A stretch of DNA of 64,000 bases, from assembly GCF_008386565.1 (NCBI RefSeq), contig NZ_VUKA01000002.1, positions 310,001 through 374,000 of the forward strand, written 5' to 3'. The translations under genes and the position numbers were made by a program. Under the pieces are notes generated by a model. It had not been told where the DNA came from. It was given only the letters and a program-made list of their open reading frames with translations, and searched no databases. Shown in pieces: positions 21,326 through 30,413 of this stretch. Numbering within the stretch: position 1 is the stretch's first letter; each line of letters opens with the position of its first letter. This DNA comes from Teichococcus oryzae. GTDB taxonomy: Bacteria; Pseudomonadota; Alphaproteobacteria; Acetobacterales; Acetobacteraceae.

Positions 21326-21410
21326 GTCCGTCCTTCTTCCGCCCGCCGCCGGGGCTTCGCCAGAGATCGCCCAAGGGGCCGGAATGCGGCGCATCATGCG
21401 CCGCGGCGCC

Positions 21411-22322
21411 TCAGCGTGCCAGCAGCCAGACCCAGAAGGGCAGGGTGGCCATGGCGGCGAGGTGCTGCGTGGTGATCATCGCCGCCATGATCGGTGCGTC
21501 GCCCCCCATCAGCCGGGCCTGGACATAGGCCGTGGGCGCCGTCGGCTGGGCGATGAACAGGATGGCGACGGCCGCGGGCAGGGGGTCGAGGCCGGTCGCC
21601 AGCGCCAGGACGGTCGCCAGGGCCGGCATGACAAGCAGCTTGAGCACGGCCGTCAGAAACTGCGTTGCCGGCTGCGACGCCAGCGCCTGCGGCGTCAGCG
21701 CCGCGCCGACACACAACAGCCCCACCGCCAGTGAACCCTGGGCCAGCGCCCGCAGCAGCCCGTTCAGCCCCGGTGGCAACCCGCCCAGCAGGGACAAGCC
21801 CAGCCCGGCCAGGCAGGCCAGTATCAACGGGTTGGTCAGGACCTGGCGCAGCACGCGCAGGGGATGCGGCCGGCGTTCGCCCCCCATGGCGAAGGCCACG
21901 GTGATGATGGTCTGCACGCAGGGCACGATCAGCCCGGTGGCGATGCCGCCCAGCGCGAGGCCCGCCTGGCCCTGCGCCGCGCCCACGATGGCGAAGGCGA
22001 TCAGCGTGTTGTAGCGGATGCCGCCTTGCAGCACGGAGGTCATGGTGGCGTGGCCATGCCGGAGCAGCCGCGCCAGCGCCACCGACAGCAGCGTGCCGGC
22101 CAGCAGCGTCGCCCAGATGGTGCCGGCCAGGGTGCCGAGCGGCAGGGCCCGCACATTCACCGCGCTGATGGAGGACACCAGCAGCGCCGGCAGCAGCACA
22201 GTGAAGACCAGCTTCTCCATCGCCGCCCAGGGCGCGGGATCGGGCAGCATGCGCTGGCGCAGCAGCCAGCCCAGGCCGATCAGGCCGAAGATCGCGGAAA
22301 ACGCATCCACCCAGGCGGCCAT
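21411..22322 (-). CDS. AEC-family (auxin efflux carrier-like) permease
   Basis: 303 residues, about ten hydrophobic segments arranged as two five-helix halves, as in the AEC family. Recognisable are FGLIGLGWLLRQR at the start, the VLLPALLVSSI helix, QGGIRYNTLIAFAIVG, and a C-terminal AQPTAPTAYVQARLMGGD. Bacterial AEC members export or import organic acids such as malate or malonate; the substrate cannot be read. It is 85 bases upstream of the Bug protein gene on the same strand, so a joint role in organic-acid transport is possible. Confidence 0.85.
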   Translation of the reverse strand: MAAWVDAFSAIFGLIGLGWLLRQRMLPDPAPWAAMEKLVFTVLLPALLVSSISAVNVRALPLGTLAGTIWATLLAGTLLSVALARLLRHGHATMTSVLQGGIRYNTLIAFAIVGAAQGQAGLALGGIATGLIVPCVQTIITVAFAMGGERRPHPLRVLRQVLTNPLILACLAGLGLSLLGGLPPGLNGLLRALAQGSLAVGLLCVGAALTPQALASQPATQFLTAVLKLLVMPALATVLALATGLDPLPAAVAILFIAQPTAPTAYVQARLMGGDAPIMAAMITTQHLAAMATLPFWVWLLAR

Positions 22323-22353
22323 GGCACCAACCCCAACGATCAGCCCCGCGGGA

Positions 22354-23334
22354 TCAGCGGGCCAGCAGCGCCTTCAGATCGGCCTGCGGGCGCGCGCCGA
22401 AATGCCCGATGCACTCGGCCGCGGCGACCGAGCCCCAGCGGCCGCATTCCGGCAGGGCATGGCCCTGGGTCAGCGCCGCCAGGAAGCCGGCGGCATAGGC
22501 GTCGCCGGCGCCGGTGGTGTCCACCACCTCGGCCGGCGCGGCGGCGATCTCGTGCGTGTTGTCGCCGGACACGATGACGCTGCCCTTTTCCGAGCGCGTC
22601 AGGGCGGCGAGCTTCACCTCCCCGCGCACCGCCTCCATCGCCGCCTCGAAGCTATCCGTCTCGTAAAGGCTCATGATCTCGGCCTCGTTGGCGAACAGGA
22701 TGTCGGTCTGGCCGGCGACAAAGGCGCGGAAGGCCGCGCGGTGGCGGCCGACGCAGAACGGGTCGGACAGGGTCATGGAAACCTGCCGGCCGTTCCGGTG
22801 CGCGATGGCGGCGGCGCGGCGGAAGGCGGCCTGCGCTTCCGGCGGGTCGAACAGATAGCCTTCCATGTAGGTGACGGCGGCCGATGCCACCATCGCCTCG
22901 TCCACATCGGCCTCGCCAAAGGCGACGCAGGCGCCGAGATAGGTGTTCATGGTGCGCTGCCCGTCCGGCGTGACAAGGATCAGGCAGCGCGCCGTGGGGG
23001 CGCCCCCCTTCAGCGGCGCGGTGGGGAAGGCGACGCCGGCGGCGCGGATGTCATGCGCGAAGACCTCGCCCAGCGCGTCCTCCGCCACCTTGCCGAGGAA
23101 GCCGGCGCGCGCGCCCATGGCGGCCGCCACGGCGCAGGTGTTGCCCGCCGAGCCGCCGCTGCTTTCCACCCCCGGCCCCATCGCCGCGTAGATCGCCTCC
23201 GCCCGCTCGGCGTCGATCAGCGTCATGGCGCCGCGCTGCATGCCTTGGGCCGCCAGGAAGCCGTCATCCGCCCGCGCCTGCACGTCGAGAATGGCGTTGC
23301 CGATGCCGAGGATGTCGAGGGTGGGAGCAGCCAT
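22354..23334 (-). CDS. PfkB-family adenosine kinase
   Basis: 326 residues of the ribokinase/PfkB fold. The N-terminal GIGNAILDVQARADDGFL and the glycine pair SSGGSAGNTCAVAAAMG fit alphaproteobacterial adenosine kinase-like proteins. The ATP/anion-hole motif VVDTTGAGDAYAAGFLAAL carries the catalytic Asp. It probably phosphorylates adenosine to AMP in the cytoplasm; other nucleoside or sugar substrates cannot be excluded. Start chosen at the ATG before AAPTLDILG; the longer upstream frame has no homology. It is divergent from the bactofilin gene. Confidence 0.85.
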   Translation of the reverse strand: MAAPTLDILGIGNAILDVQARADDGFLAAQGMQRGAMTLIDAERAEAIYAAMGPGVESSGGSAGNTCAVAAAMGARAGFLGKVAEDALGEVFAHDIRAAGVAFPTAPLKGGAPTARCLILVTPDGQRTMNTYLGACVAFGEADVDEAMVASAAVTYMEGYLFDPPEAQAAFRRAAAIAHRNGRQVSMTLSDPFCVGRHRAAFRAFVAGQTDILFANEAEIMSLYETDSFEAAMEAVRGEVKLAALTRSEKGSVIVSGDNTHEIAAAPAEVVDTTGAGDAYAAGFLAALTQGHALPECGRWGSVAAAECIGHFGARPQADLKALLAR

Positions 23335-23593
23335 GGAATGCCGGAACCTTTGCCGTGTGGTTCCGGAGCGCCGCCGGAACGGCCCTGCGATAGCAGCCGG
23401 GCGGGGCATGGCAAAGGGCGCGATCCGGCGGCACGCCAGAAATGCCGTGGAACGCACTGGGATCGCAGCTTTCCCCGCATGCCCCGTTGTCGTGGCGGGG
23501 TGGCTCGTGATAGCCCATTCGCCTCGCAGCACGGCTTGCGCCGCTCCCGCGCATGCCCCTCCCTCAACCGCCGTGCCGATGAAGGGTGAGCCG

Positions 23594-24277
23594 ATGTCCG
23601 TCTTCCGCCGCCGCCGCGAAGAGCCCACGCCCCAAGCGCCCGGCACGGATGCCGATGAAAGCTTCGCGCCCCCGACCACCGTTCCCGTGGCGCGCGATCC
23701 GGACCTCGCCGTGCCGCCCTTCCGCCCCGCGCCCAGCCAGGAGCCTGCCATGAATCTGCCGCCCAAGCCCAGCCAGCCGCCGATCGGCGTCGGCCTGCCG
23801 CCGCGGCCGCCGGTGAATGCGGGCGGCCATCATGGCCAGGCGCAGGGCCAGGGCTACGGGCAGGCGCAGCACGCGGCCCCGAGCCTGCCCACGCCGGCGG
23901 TCAGCGACCGCCGCACCATGGTGGTGGGCAAGGGCATCAGCCTGCAGGGCACCGTGACCGATGCCGAGCGGCTGGTGGTCGAGGGCACCATCGAGAGCCA
24001 GATGATGCACGCGACGGAGCTGTTCATCAGCCAGACCGGCGTGTTCCGCGGCGAGGTCGAGGTGGAGGATGCCGAGATCATCGGCACCTTCGATGGCACG
24101 CTGACGGCCCGCGGCAACCTCGTCATCCGTGCCACCGGCCGGGTGCTGGGCGTCGCCCGCTCCCGCCGGCTGCAGGTGGAGGAAGGCGGCCAGCTTTCCG
24201 GCCGCATGGAGATGCTGACCGAAGCCAGCGCGCCGCCCAGCTACCTCCCGGCGCCGGCCAATATCGACGAGGACTGA
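23594..24277 (+). CDS. Bactofilin (polymer-forming cytoskeletal protein)
   Basis: 227 residues. Residues 1 to about 110 are Pro/Gln/Gly-rich and probably disordered. The bactofilin beta-helix (about 113-205) begins RRTMVVGKGISLQGTVTDAERL and continues with the regular Gly-turn repeats of the family (VEGTIESQMMHATELFIS, GVFRGEVEVEDAEIIGTFDG). Bactofilins self-assemble into filaments that localise cell-wall enzymes; no M23 peptidase partner is adjacent here. AAGGG about eight bases upstream picks this ATG over one at 23579. Confidence 0.92.
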   Translation: MSVFRRRREEPTPQAPGTDADESFAPPTTVPVARDPDLAVPPFRPAPSQEPAMNLPPKPSQPPIGVGLPPRPPVNAGGHHGQAQGQGYGQAQHAAPSLPTPAVSDRRTMVVGKGISLQGTVTDAERLVVEGTIESQMMHATELFISQTGVFRGEVEVEDAEIIGTFDGTLTARGNLVIRATGRVLGVARSRRLQVEEGGQLSGRMEMLTEASAPPSYLPAPANIDED

Positions 24278-24350
24278 GCCGGCATCCCTGGTGCCGAACG
24301 GCGCGGGCCATGCCGGCCCGCGCCCCCGCCTCTCCTGTTCTGGTCCGCAG

Positions 24351-24821
24351 ATGCCGCCGCGTGCCCTGATCCTGGCCTTTTCGCTGCTTCTGGGCGCCTG
24401 CGCGCAACAGCAGCAGGTTGATCCGCAGGCGGTGCTGGAGCAGGTGCTGGCCAGCTACCGCACCAGCCTGGCCGGCATGCAGCCGGTCTCCGCCCCGGCC
24501 ACGCCGCCCCTGCAATCGACCCCTGGCGCCGTGTCCCGCCTGGTGGGCCAGTCGCCCGACACGCTGCGGCGCTGGCTGGGCGAGCCAGTCCTTCGCCGCA
24601 AGGAAGGCAATGCGCAGATCTGGCTTTATCAGGCCTCGTTCTGCCATCTGGACGTGGTGTTCGACCGTGACGACGTGCCGAACAGCCCGCTGCGCGTCAG
24701 CTACGCCGCCGCCCGCTCCTCCGGCACAGACCGGCAGACCGAGGCAAGCTGCCTGCAGGAGCTGCAACGCGGCGCAGCAACCGCGCCAGGGCTGGCCGCG
24801 GCCCGGCCCGGCCTGGGCTGA
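24351..24821 (+). CDS. Lipoprotein, BamE/SmpA-like
   Basis: 156 residues beginning with a lipoprotein signal peptide: hydrophobic FSLLLGAC, where Cys would be lipidated. The mature part has a Gln-rich linker and then VGQSPDTLRRWLGEPVLRRKEGNAQIWLY, which resembles the small BamE/SmpA-type fold found in envelope lipoproteins. The assignment to BamE itself is not justified. It lies 73 bases after the bactofilin gene on the same strand and might be co-transcribed, hinting at an envelope role. Confidence 0.7.
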   Translation: MPPRALILAFSLLLGACAQQQQVDPQAVLEQVLASYRTSLAGMQPVSAPATPPLQSTPGAVSRLVGQSPDTLRRWLGEPVLRRKEGNAQIWLYQASFCHLDVVFDRDDVPNSPLRVSYAAARSSGTDRQTEASCLQELQRGAATAPGLAAARPGLG

Positions 24822-24861
24822 ACCGGTTTCGGCTGAACGGCGCGCGCAGTTGGGCGCGCAG

Positions 24862-25122
24862 TCAGGCGCGCAGCAGGCCCTGCCGCACCAGCGCCGCCTT
24901 GGCCGGGCAGTTCCCCTGCGCGCCGCGCCAGGCGAGATAGGCGCCGGCACCCAGGGCGAGGGCCGTCAGCACCGGGTTCGGGCGCGGCCGCGCCGCCGCC
25001 GCCGCCAGCACCAGGCCGGCCACCACATAGCCGGCCCGTTCCGCCGGGCCCAGCTCGCCGGACTGCGCCGTGGAAGGCCAGTTGCGGGAAGCGGGCTGCA
25101 GCGTCGTGGAGGGTTGGTCCAT
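24862..25122 (-). CDS. Small membrane protein, DUF2892 (YgaP-like) family
   Basis: 86 residues with LGPAERAGYVVAGLVLAAAAA and VLTALALGAGAYLAWRGAQG as two membrane segments, and a short Cys-containing tail (GNCPAKAALVRQGLL). The ERxxYxxxG start and helix pair match the DUF2892 inner-membrane family; function unknown. AGGAG eight bases before the ATG fixes the start. It is convergent with the lipoprotein gene and divergent from rph. Confidence 0.75.
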   Translation of the reverse strand: MDQPSTTLQPASRNWPSTAQSGELGPAERAGYVVAGLVLAAAAARPRPNPVLTALALGAGAYLAWRGAQGNCPAKAALVRQGLLRA

Positions 25123-25249
25123 CGGGAAATCTCCTGACATCATGCAAGGCAAACACCGCCATGGGGGGCGGGGTTCCAGCCGCGGCATTTGACAGCACGG
25201 CGCCCCGCACCCCATTCCGGCGCCGCCACCGCACGAAAGAACCACCGCC

Positions 25250-25966
25250 ATGCGCCCTTCCGGCCGCGCCGCCGACGCCCTTCGCAGCATTGTCCTGGAA
25301 CCCGGCGTGGCCCGCCATGCCGAGGGTTCCTGCCGCATCCGCATGGGCGTGACGGAAGTGTTGTGCACCGCCAGCGTCGAGCCGCGCGTGCCGCCCTTCC
25401 TGCGCAACAAGGGGGAAGGCTGGGTGACGGCCGAATACGGCATGCTGCCGCGCGCCACCCACAGCCGTGGCGAGCGCGAGGCGGCGCGCGGCAAGCAATC
25501 GGGCCGCACCCAGGAGATCCAGCGCCTGATCGGCCGGGCGCTGCGCGCCGTGGTGGACCGCAAGGCGATGGGCGAGATGGCGATCACCCTGGATTGCGAC
25601 GTGATCACCGCCGATGGCGGCACGCGCTGCGCCGCCATCACCGGCGCCTGGGTGGCGCTGCACCAGGCCTTCGAGCATTGCGTGCTGAAGAACACCATCC
25701 GCCGCAACCCGCTGCAGGACCAGGTGGCCGCCATTTCCTGCGGCATCTGGAAGGGCGAGCCGGTGCTCGACCTCGACTACGCCGAGGACAGCGCGGCGGG
25801 GGCGGACGCCAATTTCGTGCTGGCGGGCAAGGGCGGCATCATCGAGGTGCAGGGCACGGCGGAAGGCGCGCCCTTCTCCGACGAGCAGTTCCTGCGCCTC
25901 CTGGCCCTGGCGCGGCAGGGCACGGAACAGTTGTTCGCCGCCCAGCGCAAGGCGATCCACCGCTGA
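25250..25966 (+). CDS. rph: Ribonuclease PH
   Basis: Phosphorolytic 3'-exoribonuclease that trims tRNA 3' ends. 238 residues. Family blocks [42 protein letters not shown] and [20 protein letters not shown] are intact, with the phosphate-binding Arg and Thr in SGRTQEIQ. rdgB follows 14 bases after its stop, the usual alphaproteobacterial pair. In many relatives rph-rdgB is divergent from hrcA; here hrcA is 18 kb away. Confidence 0.96.
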   Translation: MRPSGRAADALRSIVLEPGVARHAEGSCRIRMGVTEVLCTASVEPRVPPFLRNKGEGWVTAEYGMLPRATHSRGEREAARGKQSGRTQEIQRLIGRALRAVVDRKAMGEMAITLDCDVITADGGTRCAAITGAWVALHQAFEHCVLKNTIRRNPLQDQVAAISCGIWKGEPVLDLDYAEDSAAGADANFVLAGKGGIIEVQGTAEGAPFSDEQFLRLLALARQGTEQLFAAQRKAIHR

Positions 25967-25980
25967 AGGGAGGACCCGCC

Positions 25981-26589
25981 ATGCGCCGACAACTCACCGA
26001 ACGCCGCATCGTCATGGCCAGCCACAACGAGGGCAAGGTGAGGGAAAACGCCGCCCTGCTGGCCGAGCACGGCATCGAGGTGGTCAGCGCCCGTGCGCTG
26101 AACCTGCCGGTGCCGGAGGAAACCGAGAACAGCTTCATCGGCAACGCCACGCTCAAGGCGCTGGCCGCGGCCCGCGCCTCTGGCATGGTGGCGCTGGCCG
26201 ATGACAGCGGCTTCTCGGTCGCCTCGCTGAACGGCGATCCCGGGGTGCGCACCGCCGACTGGGCGGAACAGCCGGATGGCCGGCGCGACTACGCCGCCGC
26301 CATGGCCAGGGTCGAGGCGCTGGCGGCGCCACACCCCGACCGCACCGCCTGGTTCACCTGCGCCCTGGTGCTGGCCTGGCCCGATGGCCACACCGAGGGC
26401 TTCGAGGGGCGCGCAACCGGCCAGTGGGTCTGGCCGCCGCGGGGCGAGGCCGGCTTCGGCTATGACCCGATGTTCCAGCCTGACGGCCACCACAAGACCT
26501 TCGCGGAGATGGGCGGCGAAGCCAAGCACGCCATCAGCCACCGCGCCGCCGCCTTCCGCCTGCTGGCCGAGGGCTGCCTGAAGGGCTGA
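25981..26589 (+). CDS. rdgB: XTP/dITP diphosphatase (RdgB/HAM1)
   Basis: Hydrolyses non-canonical purine triphosphates such as dITP and XTP, keeping them out of nucleic acids. 202 residues. The nucleotide-binding [10 protein letters not shown] (14-23), [19 protein letters not shown] with the metal-binding Asp pair, and [10 protein letters not shown] are hallmark motifs. GGGAGGA lies seven bases before the ATG. Operon with rph. Confidence 0.95.
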   Translation: MRRQLTERRIVMASHNEGKVRENAALLAEHGIEVVSARALNLPVPEETENSFIGNATLKALAAARASGMVALADDSGFSVASLNGDPGVRTADWAEQPDGRRDYAAAMARVEALAAPHPDRTAWFTCALVLAWPDGHTEGFEGRATGQWVWPPRGEAGFGYDPMFQPDGHHKTFAEMGGEAKHAISHRAAAFRLLAEGCLKG

Positions 26590-26604
26590 CGGATCACGGC
26601 ATCC

Positions 26605-26669
26605 GGCGCGGCCGGCATCACCTGCCGCTTCGGGCCGCCGCGCCGGCAGGAGATGCCGCCGGCCGCGCC
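26605..26669 (+). other. Large inverted repeat after rdgB
   Basis: Left arm GGCGCGGCCGGC plus ATCACCTGCCG pairs with a right arm that differs by one base and a three-base insertion, around a 16-base loop. No U-tract follows. It could end the rph-rdgB transcript by Rho-dependent means or be a structured 3' end. Confidence 0.5.
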
Positions 26670-26740
26670 CGCTGCCGCTGTTCAAGCGCGCGCAACGGTT
26701 CTAGCCTTCCACTCCTTCGCCGCAGCTGCGCAGGATGGCC

Positions 26741-28069
26741 ATGAACCAGATCAACGTGCCGCGTCCGAACGACCTCGACGCGTTCTGGATGCCCTTTACC
26801 GACAACCGCTACTTCAAGTCCCACCCCAGGCTGCTGGCCCGTGCCGAGGGCATGCTCTACTGGACCGCGGACGGGCAGGAGGTGCTGGACGGCACCGCAG
26901 GCCTGTGGTGCTGCAATGCCGGCCATGGCCGGCGCGAGATCACCGAGGCGATCCAGAAGCAGGCCGCGGTGATGGATTTCGCGCCGACCTTCCAGCTCGG
27001 CCATCCCATCGCCTTCGAGGCGGCGGCGCGCCTGGCCGAAATCCTGCCGCAGGGGCTGGACCGCGTCTTCTACACCAATTCCGGCTCGGAAAGCGCCGAC
27101 ACCGCGCTGAAGATCGCGCTGGCCTATCACAAGGCGCGCGGCCAGTCGCAGCGCGTGCGGCTGATCGGGCGGGAGCGCGGCTATCACGGCGTCGGCTTCG
27201 GCGGCATGTCGGTGGGCGGCATTGGCGGCAACCGCAAGCAGTTCGGCGCCATGCTGCCTTATGTGGACCACCTGCCCCACACCCATGACATCGGGCGCAA
27301 CGCCTTCACCAAGGGCCTGCCCGAGCATGGCGCGGAGCTGGCCGACAGGCTGGAAGATCTCGTGGCGCTGCACGGCGCCGACACCATCGCGGCCGTGATG
27401 GTGGAGCCAATGGCGGGCTCGACCGGCGTGCTGGTGCCGCCCGTGGGCTATCTGAAGCGCCTGCGCGAGATCTGCGACAAGCACGGCATCCTGCTGATCT
27501 TTGACGAGGTGATCACCGGCTTCGGCCGCCTCGGCACGAATTTCGGCGCCGAGCGGCTAGGCGTCACCCCCGACATCCTGACCATGGCCAAGGGCCTGAC
27601 CAACGCCGCCGTGCCGATGGGCGCCGTGGCGACCAGCGACGGCATCTACGACGCCATTGTCAACGGCTCGCCCGATGGCATCGAGCTGTTCCACGGCTAC
27701 ACCTATTCCGGGCACCCGCTGGCCGCCGCCGCCTCCATCGCCACGCTGGCGCTGCACAAGGCGGAAGACCTGCCCGGCCGCGCCCGCGCCATGGAGCCGT
27801 ATTTCGAGGAAGCGGCGCATTCGCTGCGCGGCCTGCCCAATGTCGTGGACATCCGCTCGATCGGGCTGGTTTGCGGCATCGAACTGTCGTCGCGGCCGGG
27901 CAAGCCGGCGGCCCGCGCGGTGGACGTGTTCCGCAAATGCTTCGATGACGGCGTGCTGATCCGCACCACCGGCGACATCATCGCGCTGTCCCCGCCGCTG
28001 ATCGCGGAAAAGCAGCATGTGGACCGGATCTTCGAAACGCTGTCCGGCGCCATCAAGGCCGCCGCCTGA
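26741..28069 (+). CDS. Class III aminotransferase, beta-alanine/omega-amino acid--pyruvate type
   Basis: PLP enzyme of 442 residues. The N-terminal DLDAFWMPFTDNRYFKSHPR and EVLDGTAGLWCCNAGHGRREI closely follow omega-amino acid:pyruvate transaminases (beta-alanine transaminase type). SGSESADTALKIA binds PLP phosphate, LLIFDEVITGFGR contains the PLP-contacting Asp, and Lys284 in TMAKGLTNA should hold the Schiff base. The likely reaction is beta-alanine + pyruvate to malonate semialdehyde + alanine; other amines are possible. AGGA five bases before this ATG prefers it over the ATG at 26735. Confidence 0.9.
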   Translation: MNQINVPRPNDLDAFWMPFTDNRYFKSHPRLLARAEGMLYWTADGQEVLDGTAGLWCCNAGHGRREITEAIQKQAAVMDFAPTFQLGHPIAFEAAARLAEILPQGLDRVFYTNSGSESADTALKIALAYHKARGQSQRVRLIGRERGYHGVGFGGMSVGGIGGNRKQFGAMLPYVDHLPHTHDIGRNAFTKGLPEHGAELADRLEDLVALHGADTIAAVMVEPMAGSTGVLVPPVGYLKRLREICDKHGILLIFDEVITGFGRLGTNFGAERLGVTPDILTMAKGLTNAAVPMGAVATSDGIYDAIVNGSPDGIELFHGYTYSGHPLAAAASIATLALHKAEDLPGRARAMEPYFEEAAHSLRGLPNVVDIRSIGLVCGIELSSRPGKPAARAVDVFRKCFDDGVLIRTTGDIIALSPPLIAEKQHVDRIFETLSGAIKAAA

Positions 28070-28082
28070 CGGGCGCATGGGG

Positions 28083-28108
28083 GCGGGGGAGGATACCTTC
28101 TCCCCCGC
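28083..28108. terminator. Convergent hairpin between the transaminase and WD40 genes
   Basis: GCGGGGGAG/CTCCCCCGC form a 9-bp stem around GATACCTT between two convergent genes. There is no long U-run on either side, so it is a likely but not certain bidirectional terminator. Confidence 0.5.
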
Positions 28109-28113
28109 GCCAT

Positions 28114-29145
28114 CTACCGCTTCGACAGGTCCACGACACCCGCGAAGCCGGTTTCGGTGCCGAAAGCCAGTTGGGTTCCCGCCGGGTTCCAGGCCAGCGC
28201 CGACACCGCGCCCCGCCCCGGCGCCGCCACGGGCACGATCTTGCCCGAGCCGATCTCCGCCATCAGCACCAGCCCGTCCTGGAAGCCGGCCGCCACCACC
28301 TCATGCTGCGGGTGGCAGGCGACCATGGTGCAGACGACGCTGTCGCCGCCTGCCAGCTCCACCGGCGGCTTGCCCATCGGCCCGCCGGCGAAGAACGGCC
28401 ACAGCACGATGCAATCCGCCCCCGCCGTCGCCAGCCAGCGCCCCTTGGCGGTGAAGGAGAACGACCGGATCTTGGTGGGATAGCCGGACATGCGCATGTC
28501 CTGCTGGTCGGTCAGCCGCCAGCCATGCAGCGCGTTCTCCTGCATGCTGGTGACCACATGCGTGCCATCGGGGCTGAACGCCACCGATTGGTGGCTGCCC
28601 TTCCAGGGCAGCACGCGCGGCTTGTCGTCCTTGCTGTTGACGAACCACAGGCTGGCGCCGTTGTAGTGCCCGGCGGCGACCCGCTTGCCCTTGGCGTCGA
28701 AGGCGACGCCGCCCACCGTCGAAGGATGCTGCAACGCCTTCAGCTTCGCCCCGTCCTTGCCGAACAGGTGCACCGTCTTGCCGACCGAGGCGGCGCGCAA
28801 GCCGGAAGGATGGGCGGCCAGGTGCTCCACCCACTTCATCATGCCGAAATCGGCGATTTCGGCGATCTCGCCCTCGGCCGAGACGCGCAGCAGCTTGCCG
28901 TCATCGCCGCCCGACAGGAAGCCGCTTTCCGAATCCGCCACCAGGGACAGGGCCGCGCCGTCATGCGCCTCCAGCCTGCGCCACTCGCCCTCGGCGCTGG
29001 CCAGCCGCAGCGTGCCGTCGCCCAGCGAGAAGGCGCAGCCACGCCCGTCCCGGCCAAAGGCGGCACCGATCACCCAGGCCCCCAGATCTTCCGACCGTCC
29101 GCGGCTGGACAGCAGGAAATCAGCGTCGTTCGCCGTCTCGCTCAT
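28114..29145 (-). CDS. WD40-repeat protein coupled to a COG0523 GTPase
   Basis: 343 residues forming a predicted beta-propeller: repeated blocks such as VIGAAFGRDGRGCAFSLGDG, VGGVAFDAKGKRVAAGHYNG, HQSVAFSPDGTHVVTSMQEN and VSALAWNPAGTQLAFGTETG. No signal peptide, so it is probably a cytoplasmic scaffold. Its ATG overlaps the stop of the upstream GTPase gene by four bases, so the two are translationally coupled. I infer a shared role in metal handling, perhaps as a partner of the GTPase. Its molecular target is unknown. Confidence 0.8.
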   Translation of the reverse strand: MSETANDADFLLSSRGRSEDLGAWVIGAAFGRDGRGCAFSLGDGTLRLASAEGEWRRLEAHDGAALSLVADSESGFLSGGDDGKLLRVSAEGEIAEIADFGMMKWVEHLAAHPSGLRAASVGKTVHLFGKDGAKLKALQHPSTVGGVAFDAKGKRVAAGHYNGASLWFVNSKDDKPRVLPWKGSHQSVAFSPDGTHVVTSMQENALHGWRLTDQQDMRMSGYPTKIRSFSFTAKGRWLATAGADCIVLWPFFAGGPMGKPPVELAGGDSVVCTMVACHPQHEVVAAGFQDGLVLMAEIGSGKIVPVAAPGRGAVSALAWNPAGTQLAFGTETGFAGVVDLSKR

Positions 29146-30128
29146 GCCGCACCCTGGGAAGCAACGCAGCTCTCGAAGCCGCGGCGCAGCTGCGGGCGGT
29201 TCAGGTTGCGGCCGATGAAGACGATCTTCGACTTGCGCGGGTCACCCTCCTTCCACGGGCCGATGAAATCGCCATCGGCGATCATGTGCACGGCCTGGAA
29301 GGCGAAGCGCCGGTCGTCGCCCTGATAGGCCAGGATGCCCTTGGTGCGCAGCAGGTCCGGCCCCTTGGCCTGCAGCAGCCCGCCGATCCAGGCATTGAAC
29401 TTCTCCGGGTCGATCGGCTGGTCCACCTCGAAGCTCATGCTCAGCACGTCCTCGTTGTGCTCGTGCTCGTCGGATTCGAGGAAATCCGGCTCGCGCTCCA
29501 GGATGCGCTCCAGCTTGAAGGCATCGCGGCCGATCACCGCCTCCACCGGCACGTCCGACTTGGTGGCGCGGCGGATCTCGGCATAGGGGTTGATCGCCTT
29601 GATGCGGCGCTCGACCTCGGCGGCCTCCTGTTCGCTCACCAGGTCCATCTTGTTCAGCACGATCACGTCGGCGAAGGCGATCTGCTCCTCCGCCTCATGG
29701 CTGTCCTCCAGCCGGGCGATCAGGTTCTTGGCATCCACCACGGTGACGATGGCGTCGAGCCGGGTGGCGCGCTTGACGTCCTCGTCCATGAAGAAGGTCT
29801 GCGCCACGGGAGCGGGATTGGCCAGGCCGGTGGTTTCGACGATGATGCCGTCGAACTTGCCGCGCCGCTTCATCAGCGCGCCCAGGATGCGCACCAGGTC
29901 GCCGCGCACGGTGCAGCAGATGCAGCCATTGTTCATCTCGAACACTTCCTCGTCGGCGTCGATGACGAGGTCGTTGTCCACGCCGAGCTCACCGAACTCG
30001 TTGATCACCACCGCGAATTTCTTGCCGTGATTCTCGCTGAGGATGCGGTTCAGAAGGGTGGTCTTGCCGGCGCCGAGATAGCCGGTGAGGACGGTCACGG
30101 GGACAGTGGTGTCGCTGGTCTCGCTCAT
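29142..30128 (-). CDS. COG0523-family GTPase, putative metal chaperone (CobW/ZigA-like)
   Basis: 328-residue P-loop G3E GTPase. Walker A GYLGAGKT (16-23), the metal-binding GCICC (Cys69-Cys72 within NNGCICCTVRGDL), ETTGLANPAPV, and NKMDL for guanine recognition are all present. A short acidic/His stretch, DEHEHNED, lies mid-protein, and the C-terminal CobW_C domain follows. COG0523 members deliver zinc or cobalt to client proteins. No cobalamin genes are near, and a zinc-regulator-like half-site lies 48 bases upstream, so zinc is more likely. AGGAGGAA is a strong ribosome site. Confidence 0.9.
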   Translation of the reverse strand: MSETSDTTVPVTVLTGYLGAGKTTLLNRILSENHGKKFAVVINEFGELGVDNDLVIDADEEVFEMNNGCICCTVRGDLVRILGALMKRRGKFDGIIVETTGLANPAPVAQTFFMDEDVKRATRLDAIVTVVDAKNLIARLEDSHEAEEQIAFADVIVLNKMDLVSEQEAAEVERRIKAINPYAEIRRATKSDVPVEAVIGRDAFKLERILEREPDFLESDEHEHNEDVLSMSFEVDQPIDPEKFNAWIGGLLQAKGPDLLRTKGILAYQGDDRRFAFQAVHMIADGDFIGPWKEGDPRKSKIVFIGRNLNRPQLRRGFESCVASQGAA

Positions 30129-30174
30129 GCGGGTTCCTCCTGCGGGGATTCGGGGCCGGGCGGGTTGGTCGTGA

Positions 30175-30189
30175 CGTTATATGATACGC
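30175..30189. promoter_or_regulatory. Possible Zur-type operator upstream of the COG0523 gene
   Basis: The bases CGTTATATGATACGC contain a perfect GTTATA half-site of the alphaproteobacterial Zur box (GTTATA-N-TATAAC) and a degenerate second half (3 of 6). It is an AT island in GC-rich DNA and overlaps a possible -10 for the minus-strand gene. The rest of 30129-30413 (285 bases) shows no gene. Confidence 0.3.
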
Positions 30190-30413
30190 ATGGCGGCCAA
30201 GGTCACGGGGGCGGCCCCGCCCTGTCCTGTTGCGGGCGGACTTGCCCAAGGCATAGTGGGCCCTGGAAGGTAGTTGGCAACGCAGGGCATGGAACCATGT
30301 CCGAATCTGGAAGGGCACGCGAGTGGTTGCGGGGGAGTGATGCTTCCACCATCCAACCACAGGCGGTGCGGTGCGTTGCATGCCGTGGGCAACGTTGGCC
30401 TGGCAGATCGAGG

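Noticed and set aside
29286-30413. Upstream extension of the LOV kinase frame
   Set aside because: The frame stays open opposite the COG0523 gene, but that stretch is a shadow. The protein-like composition starts only near 30297-30414.
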